From: JAVRLS01 sp031961205
GTDB taxonomy: Archaea > Thermoplasmatota > Thermoplasmata > Thermoplasmatales > Thermoplasmataceae
Length of the DNA stretch: 8,891 nt
Direction of reading: 5' to 3'
Assembly: GCA_031961205.1 (NCBI GenBank)
Contig: JAVRLS010000041.1
Coordinates: forward strand, 1 to 8,891
How positions within the stretch are numbered: the first letter of the stretch is position 1; each line of letters opens with the position of its first letter. Below the pieces are notes generated by a model that saw nothing but the letters and a program-made list of their open reading frames with translations, was not told where the DNA came from and ran no database searches. Positions 5,539 through 8,891 of this stretch are shown here, in pieces. A program made the position numbers and the translations under genes.

Positions 5539-6072
5539 ATGGACGATCAAACAGCCCCAGAAATCGAGGCTCTCCTGTATTCAGCAAAAAATCCGCTTTC
5601 CATAGAAAATATTTCAGACTATACTGGAAAAGACAAAAATGAAATAAAACGAACTTTAAAAAAGTTAATTACAGAATATTCGGCCAGAAACACGTCTTTG
5701 GAGATAGTGAGAGTCGGAAAAAGGTATATGATGCAGCTAAAACCTCAGTTTTACCAGCTGAGTACAAAGGTATCTGAACCGGAAATGACTAAATATGATC
5801 TTAAGGTACTTTCACTGGTTGCGGGAAATCCTGGAATAACAAAAGGGAGAATTAAGAAAGTTGTTGGAGAAAAAACAGATGTATGCTTAGAAAAACTGCT
5901 GAATAAGCGCCTTCTAAAAACGAAGAAAAAAGGTCGTTCTGAAGAATATTTCACAGGAAAGGAGTTTAGCAATTATTTCGGGATAGATGAAAGAAAGCTT
6001 GATGAATTAAGAAAAAGAAATAAACCTGGCGATAACAATGAAAATCCGGCTGAACAGGAAAAAAGCAATTAA
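5539..6072 (+). CDS. scpB: Segregation and condensation protein B
   Basis: ScpB binds the kleisin ScpA, which bridges the SMC heads, in the complex that compacts and segregates the chromosome. The 177 residues form two winged-helix domains as in the family. The first (about 6-72) opens with IEALLYSAKNPLSIENIS (9-26). The second (about 85-150) has the family's helix LKVLSLVAGNPGITKGRIKKVVG (88-110) and ends in EEYFTGKEFSNYFGID (135-150), which aligns with the usual P-x-Y-x-T-x-x-F-L-x-x-F-G-L ending. The bacterial L-x-I-I-A-Y-x-Q-P core is here L-S-L-V-A-G-N-P, as in archaeal versions. The tail (about 158-177) is polar and probably disordered. The start is bounded by an in-frame TGA at 5521-5523. 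Neither scpA nor smc is next to it, although these genes often cluster; they must lie elsewhere. Confidence 0.88.
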   Translation: MDDQTAPEIEALLYSAKNPLSIENISDYTGKDKNEIKRTLKKLITEYSARNTSLEIVRVGKRYMMQLKPQFYQLSTKVSEPEMTKYDLKVLSLVAGNPGITKGRIKKVVGEKTDVCLEKLLNKRLLKTKKKGRSEEYFTGKEFSNYFGIDERKLDELRKRNKPGDNNENPAEQEKSN

Positions 6073-6139
6073 CATGAAACGCCTCAATACAAATATTTTA
6101 TAATTACGTCCATTCCCATTTAGCAGGGCATTTCACGCT

Positions 6140-6358
6140 TTGCAATGTAATTCTGCTTACTTATTTACTGGCGAAATCCATTCAGAAGACATACTTTCTC
6201 CGAATGTTCAGAGCTTGTCATTAGTTCTACACAGGTTTCGCTCCTTTATGATCAACAACTGGATCTATTCTATATTCATTTTAATATATTTTATTATTGT
6301 TTCCATTACGCTATTCAGATCAACGCGCAATGATGTTCCGGCCTCATCATTTAACTAA
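6140..6358 (+). CDS. Possible small single-span membrane protein
   Basis: The frame reads 72 codons from a TTG at 6140, or 36 codons from the only internal ATG at 6248. The C-terminal half is a clear single membrane helix (WIYSIFILIYFIIVSITLF) followed by a positive stop-transfer segment RSTRN and a short polar tail, which predicts the N-terminus outside and the tail inside. No ATG exists upstream of 6140 before an in-frame stop at 6101-6103. A TATA-like sequence near 6095-6103 would start RNA near 6125, close to the TTG. No ribosome binding site is seen before either start. AT-rich DNA produces hydrophobic frames by chance, so this is only a candidate; no homologue is recognised. Confidence 0.3.
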   Translation: MQCNSAYLFTGEIHSEDILSPNVQSLSLVLHRFRSFMINNWIYSIFILIYFIIVSITLFRSTRNDVPASSFN

Positions 6359-6378
6359 TCTATGAAAATTAAAGGACA

Positions 6379-6383
6379 TTTTT
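6379..6383 (+). terminator. T5 tract after the small-ORF region
   Basis: TTTTT lies 21 nt after the stop of the candidate small ORF, inside ATTAAA-ggacat-TTTTAAT, which can pair weakly. It could end transcripts from scpB or the small ORF before purD. Confidence 0.25.
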
Positions 6384-6414
6384 AATACATTTACCGGTTC
6401 CTAGCCATTAATTT

Positions 6415-6446
6415 GGCGGTATAACTTTCCATTATATTCAGCCGCC
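6415..6446 (+). other. Bulged hairpin upstream of purD
   Basis: GGCGG (6415-6419) pairs with CCGCC (6442-6446), and directly inside TATAA (6420-6424) pairs with TTATA (6432-6436). The loop is CTTTCCA and a 5-nt bulge TTCAG (6437-6441) sits on the 3' side. The GC-rich base stands out in this AT-rich gap. It ends 88 nt before the purD ATG, probably upstream of the mapped-by-eye purD promoter, so it may be a DNA site or belong to an upstream RNA. Confidence 0.35.
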
Positions 6447-6502
6447 TCATATTTATAAATCTTCAGATAGAATTCTGTTTCAAATGAAAAGTTATTATTC
6501 TA

Positions 6503-6511
6503 TTTTTAATA
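6503..6511 (+). promoter_or_regulatory. TATA-like box of purD
   Basis: TTTTTAATA is centred about 27 nt before the ATG at 6534, consistent with a leaderless start. A partial Shine-Dalgarno GTGAT (6524-6528) is also present five bases before the ATG, so a longer leader cannot be excluded. Confidence 0.4.
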
Positions 6512-6533
6512 TGTGTGTTGATCGTGATTATTA

Positions 6534-7847
6534 ATGGATACCAGGGTACTTTTAATCGGGAGCGGCGGAAGGGAAGACGCAATAGCCAGATCGATTGTTG
6601 ATTCTGACGGAATACTTTATTCTGTTATGGCACATAAGAATCCTTCTATAAGCAGGATAAGCAAAGAATTTATCATCAATGATGAAACAGACTATAGAAA
6701 GATACTTGATTATTCACTTTCAATTAAGGCCGATATAGTCTTTGTCGGACCTGATCCCGTTCTCGAAACGCCTCTTGTTGATGAACTCCTGAAAAAAGGT
6801 ATTCCGGTAGCATCTCCGACGCATGAAGCTGCCAAGATTGAAACGTCAAAGACTTTTATGAGGGATCTTCTTTCAAGACATAATATTGGCGGTAATATAA
6901 TGTACCGGAAATTTTATGAAAGAGATGGAGTCGAAAAATTCCTTAATTCTTTCGATAAGGATGTGGCTGTGAAACCTGTGGGTCTTACAGGTGGGAAAGG
7001 CGTAAAGGTGATCGGGGAGCAGCTCAGGGATAAAAGAGAGGCTATCGAATACGCGGATCAGATAATTAATCGTGACGGAATAGTTCTGATTGAGGAAAAA
7101 ATAGAGGGCGAGGAATTCTCACTTCAGGCATTTACGGATGGAAAAGACCTTTCATTCATGCCTATAGTCCAGGATTATAAAAGAGCAAATGAGGGTGATA
7201 CAGGACCGAATACCGGTGGAATGGGATCAATATCTGATAGAAATTTTTCACTGCCGTTCTTGAGCGCGAATGCAAGATCCCAGGCAGAAAATATCATGAA
7301 AGATGTTGTCAGGGCAATGAATTCAGAGGGGTTTCCATTCAAGGGAGTTCTTTACGGGCAGTTTATGGACACGGTGAATGGCGTGAAGATAGTGGAAATA
7401 AATGCCAGATTTGCCGATCCTGAAGGCATAAATGTGCTTACACTGCTTAAAGATAATTTTGTTGACGTACTTTACAGGATATATAATGGAAACATAAAGG
7501 AAAAATTAAACTTCGAGGAAAGGGCAACCGTTTTAAAATACATAGTTCCACCGGGATATGGATCAAATCCAGTAAAAACTCGCATTAAGATAAATGAAAA
7601 AATAAGAGAAAGCGAAGTTTCCATTTTCTATGCCTCGGTAAATGGAACGCTCTATGATGTGGAAACGACAAGCTCCAGATCCCTCGCTTTGCTGTCAAAA
7701 GCTGATGATATACCAACCGCTTCGAAAAATGTGGAAGATGCCACGAAATATATAAGTGGAAACTATTACATGAGGCATGACATAGGAACAGAGGATTTTA
7801 TGGGGATAAAGATAGCCAGGTATAGAGAGCGATTCGGCATTAAATAA
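6534..7847 (+). CDS. purD: Phosphoribosylamine-glycine ligase
   Basis: PurD joins glycine to 5-phosphoribosylamine with ATP, giving glycinamide ribonucleotide, the second step of purine synthesis in the cytoplasm. The 437 residues show the full layout: an N-domain with LLIGSGGRED (6-15) and VFVGPDPVLETPLVDEL (69-85), an ATP-grasp region with SKTFMRDLL (105-113), AVKPVGLTGGKGVKV (145-159), LIEEKIEGEEFSLQAF (185-200), the glycine/PRA-binding QDYKRANEGDTGPNTGGMG (213-231), and the metal and ATP-binding EINARFADPEG (288-298), then the small C-domain. Two positions differ from the usual sequence: GGREH is GGRED (D15), and NARFGDPE is NARFADPE (A294). Both may be lineage variants; the rest of the active site looks intact. 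An in-frame TGA at 6525-6527 fixes the start region. No other pur genes are adjacent. Confidence 0.96.
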   Translation: MDTRVLLIGSGGREDAIARSIVDSDGILYSVMAHKNPSISRISKEFIINDETDYRKILDYSLSIKADIVFVGPDPVLETPLVDELLKKGIPVASPTHEAAKIETSKTFMRDLLSRHNIGGNIMYRKFYERDGVEKFLNSFDKDVAVKPVGLTGGKGVKVIGEQLRDKREAIEYADQIINRDGIVLIEEKIEGEEFSLQAFTDGKDLSFMPIVQDYKRANEGDTGPNTGGMGSISDRNFSLPFLSANARSQAENIMKDVVRAMNSEGFPFKGVLYGQFMDTVNGVKIVEINARFADPEGINVLTLLKDNFVDVLYRIYNGNIKEKLNFEERATVLKYIVPPGYGSNPVKTRIKINEKIRESEVSIFYASVNGTLYDVETTSSRSLALLSKADDIPTASKNVEDATKYISGNYYMRHDIGTEDFMGIKIARYRERFGIK

Positions 7848-7931
7848 CGTCCAAGATTCCCATTTTTGATTTCTCGCTGAGATCAGCTTTGATCCGTCAT
7901 ATCCGAAGGCTTTGTAGAATGCGGTTTCTAA

Positions 7932-7938
7932 TTTTTTT
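7932..7938 (+). terminator. T7 tract after purD
   Basis: A run of seven T lies 84 nt after the purD stop; a shorter T5 (7863-7867) comes first. A small hairpin GATCA-GCTT-TGATC lies between them at about 7880-7893. The T7 run is the best terminator candidate in this stretch. Confidence 0.4.
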
Positions 7939-8012
7939 AGATATTCTGTGTATAATATATAGTTCAAAATCATAGACTGTTAAATGGTTTAGATCATAAT
8001 ATTTTATGTCCC

Positions 8013-8064
8013 AATTTAAATAAAATACAGTTATGTGATACCACTCTTATGGCAAATTATTTAA
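8013..8064 (+). promoter_or_regulatory. Two TATA-like boxes before the 180-residue gene
   Basis: AATTATTTAA (about 8055-8064) is centred roughly 29 nt before the ATG at 8089 and would suit a leaderless start. A stronger-looking AATTTAAATAAAAT (8013-8026) lies further up and would start RNA near 8046-8049, giving a 40-nt leader that itself opens with an ATG (8049) in another frame. Which one is used cannot be decided from sequence. Confidence 0.35.
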
Positions 8065-8088
8065 GGAATGATGTATTGAAAAAAAATT

Positions 8089-8631
8089 ATGGTTTCGGTT
8101 ATCGGGATAATAGACAACGCATGGAAGGGGGAATTGAAAAAATCCATTTATGCTCTTGTTTTCACAAATGATTCAATGGTAGAATTAACTGTTATGGATG
8201 AGGAATCGGTTAAAAATGCCATAAAAGCGGATCCAAATAATCCAAGAAAGGATCCTTTTACCTACGTTCCAATAGCGGGAGTTGAAAGTACAGCACTTGC
8301 AAATGATACCAGGCGGCTTATGCAGGATCTTTCCAGTCAGGCCCTGGCCAAGACGCAAGAGATAGAAAGAAACCAGGAATCTGCACTGAATGGCGACTTA
8401 TTTTCAAATACGGAAATCAAATACGATAACGTGAAAAATGTAGCGCTTGTTCAGGGTCATACAGGCAAGCACGCGCAACTTATTCTCGACACGGGCAATG
8501 GAAAAGTAAAGTACCACCTTATGCATGATGCTGGCCGTTCTGAAAAATTGAGTGCTGAAATCTTTTTGAAGTACAGGGATATTTTAATGTCTGCATTTGG
8601 TGATAAGTTGAGCACAAAGCATTTTAAATAA
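8089..8631 (+). CDS. Uncharacterised protein, possible PH-like fold
   Basis: I do not recognise a named family for this 180-residue soluble protein. The N-terminal part (about 3-35) reads as beta strands (VSVIGIIDNAWKG, then SIYALVFTNDSMVELTVMD). A polar, probably helical stretch follows (66-105, with TRRLMQDLSSQALAKTQEIE). Then comes NTEIKYDNVKNVALVQG (107-123), a strand pair AQLILDTGNGKVKYHLM (129-145), and a closing helix SAEIFLKYRDILMSAF (155-170). That order, with an I-x-Y-x-x-V-x-x-V entry and a helix packed at the end, resembles bacterial and archaeal PH-like domains with a helical insertion. This is inference from pattern only. No membrane helix, signal peptide or catalytic motif is seen. 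The start is bounded by an in-frame TGA at 8077-8079. The gene stands alone. Confidence 0.85.
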   Translation: MVSVIGIIDNAWKGELKKSIYALVFTNDSMVELTVMDEESVKNAIKADPNNPRKDPFTYVPIAGVESTALANDTRRLMQDLSSQALAKTQEIERNQESALNGDLFSNTEIKYDNVKNVALVQGHTGKHAQLILDTGNGKVKYHLMHDAGRSEKLSAEIFLKYRDILMSAFGDKLSTKHFK

Positions 8632-8748
8632 ACAAATAACCGGGCGTAATGGCTGCAGATCGGTTGCCTTTCCATTAAATAATAATTTCATAGTTATGTT
8701 GGATAAATACCTGCAATGGCTGCTAATATAGAGAAATCATTTCCGCTC

Positions 8749-8758
8749 AATCCGGATT
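8749..8758. repeat. 10-bp perfect palindrome AATCCGGATT
   Basis: This palindrome lies in the gap after the 180-residue gene. Its half-site ATCCG/CGGAT also forms the arms of the inverted repeat at 4211-4234. It may be chance at this length. Confidence 0.25.
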
Positions 8759-8791
8759 AAATCCCGTTTCTATACCACATATCTTTGCTTT

Positions 8792-8891
8792 TCAGTGATC
8801 AGGTACAGTTTTCTCGCCTTCCTTTATTATTATAGAAATATTCACGGATTGGCTGATGAATCCCACGATTACAATGAAACTTTTCTTCCTG
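8792..8891 (-). CDS. Probable C-terminal end of a membrane protein entering from the right
   Basis: On the minus strand a frame open from the window edge (8890) ends in TGA at 8792-8794 and encodes 32 residues. It has a hydrophobic stretch (FIVIVGFISQSVNISIII) and a charged tail ending KEGEKTVPDH, as in the end of a transporter. Codon choice (AGG, AAG, ATC, GTG, GGC, GAG) resembles the neighbouring genes. A competing plus-strand reading starts at ATG 8856 (MNPTITMKLFFL, open to the edge) with a TATA-like TTATTATA 26 nt upstream. Both are too short to decide; the minus-strand frame looks slightly better. Confidence 0.35.
   Translation of the reverse strand, partial: RKKSFIVIVGFISQSVNISIIIKEGEKTVPDH

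Larger units (their letters stand above)
6073..6533. other. 461-bp gap between scpB and purD
   Basis: Contents, in order: a TATA-like AATATTTTATAAT (about 6092-6104), a possible small membrane-protein frame (6140-6358), a T5 tract (6379-6383) within an ATTAAA/TTTTAAT inverted repeat, a bulged hairpin (6415-6446), and the purD promoter. It is AT-rich throughout. No tRNA, rRNA or repeat array was recognised. Confidence 0.5.

Noticed and set aside
5390..5587. 65-codon minus-strand frame across the scpB start
   Set aside because: It covers the scpB promoter and the 5' end of scpB and has no supporting signal of its own.
8648..8723. AATGGCTGC repeated at 8648-8656 and 8715-8723
   Set aside because: A 9-bp direct repeat found twice, with no further copies or flanking structure, is within chance for this length.
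1..8891. CRISPR array, insertion sequence, prophage or defence cassette
   Set aside because: No regularly spaced repeats, transposase or integrase motifs, terminal inverted repeats or known defence domains were seen. Nearly all the coding capacity is explained by housekeeping or core archaeal genes.

Overview
The window looks like chromosomal DNA of a thermoacidophilic archaeon in the class Thermoplasmata, probably order Thermoplasmatales (Ferroplasma, Picrophilus, Cuniculiplasma or a related uncultured lineage). The evidence is AT-rich DNA with short AT-rich intergenic gaps, A/T-rich TATA-like boxes about 24-28 nt before start codons (leaderless genes), an archaeal UPF0147 protein, an archaeal winged-helix regulator, an archaeal-type ScpB, and an N-glycosylation-rich GT-C membrane protein. 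The genus cannot be fixed from the sequence alone.

Layout, left to right. At 1-197 is the C-terminal tail of a membrane protein that enters from outside. At 299-1192 (+) is a carbohydrate-esterase-4 (HpPgdA/PuuE-type) polysaccharide deacetylase homologue whose first catalytic motif has lost both aspartates. At 1355-3364 (-) is a large multi-pass GT-C glycosyltransferase-like protein with a sequon-packed external domain. It shares a roughly 70-bp divergent promoter region with rpiA (3434-4135, +), ribose-5-phosphate isomerase A. A convergent gap follows (4136-4403) with several dyads and a possible 36-codon ORF. Then come a winged-helix regulator (4404-4769, -) and a UPF0147 protein (4932-5189, -). 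A 349-bp gap leads to scpB (5539-6072, +), a condensin subunit without scpA or smc nearby. A 461-bp gap holds a possible small single-span membrane protein and a bulged hairpin, then purD (6534-7847, +), the second enzyme of purine synthesis. Next is an unrecognised 180-residue protein with a possible PH-like fold (8089-8631, +). The right edge holds an ambiguous partial ORF.

The genes are mostly single transcription units, and no operon is evident. RpiA and PurD are linked metabolically, because ribose-5-phosphate feeds PRPP and phosphoribosylamine, but they are not co-transcribed here. ScpB belongs to chromosome organisation. The deacetylase homologue and the GT-C protein both suggest surface glycan chemistry, but they converge and have separate promoters.

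I see no CRISPR array, transposase, rRNA, recognisable tRNA or prophage module. I found no clear multi-gene undescribed system. The most interesting points are the deacetylase homologue without its Asp pair, the dense N-glycosylation of the GT-C protein, the structured DNA before purD and in the rpiA/regulator gap, and a few possible small ORFs.
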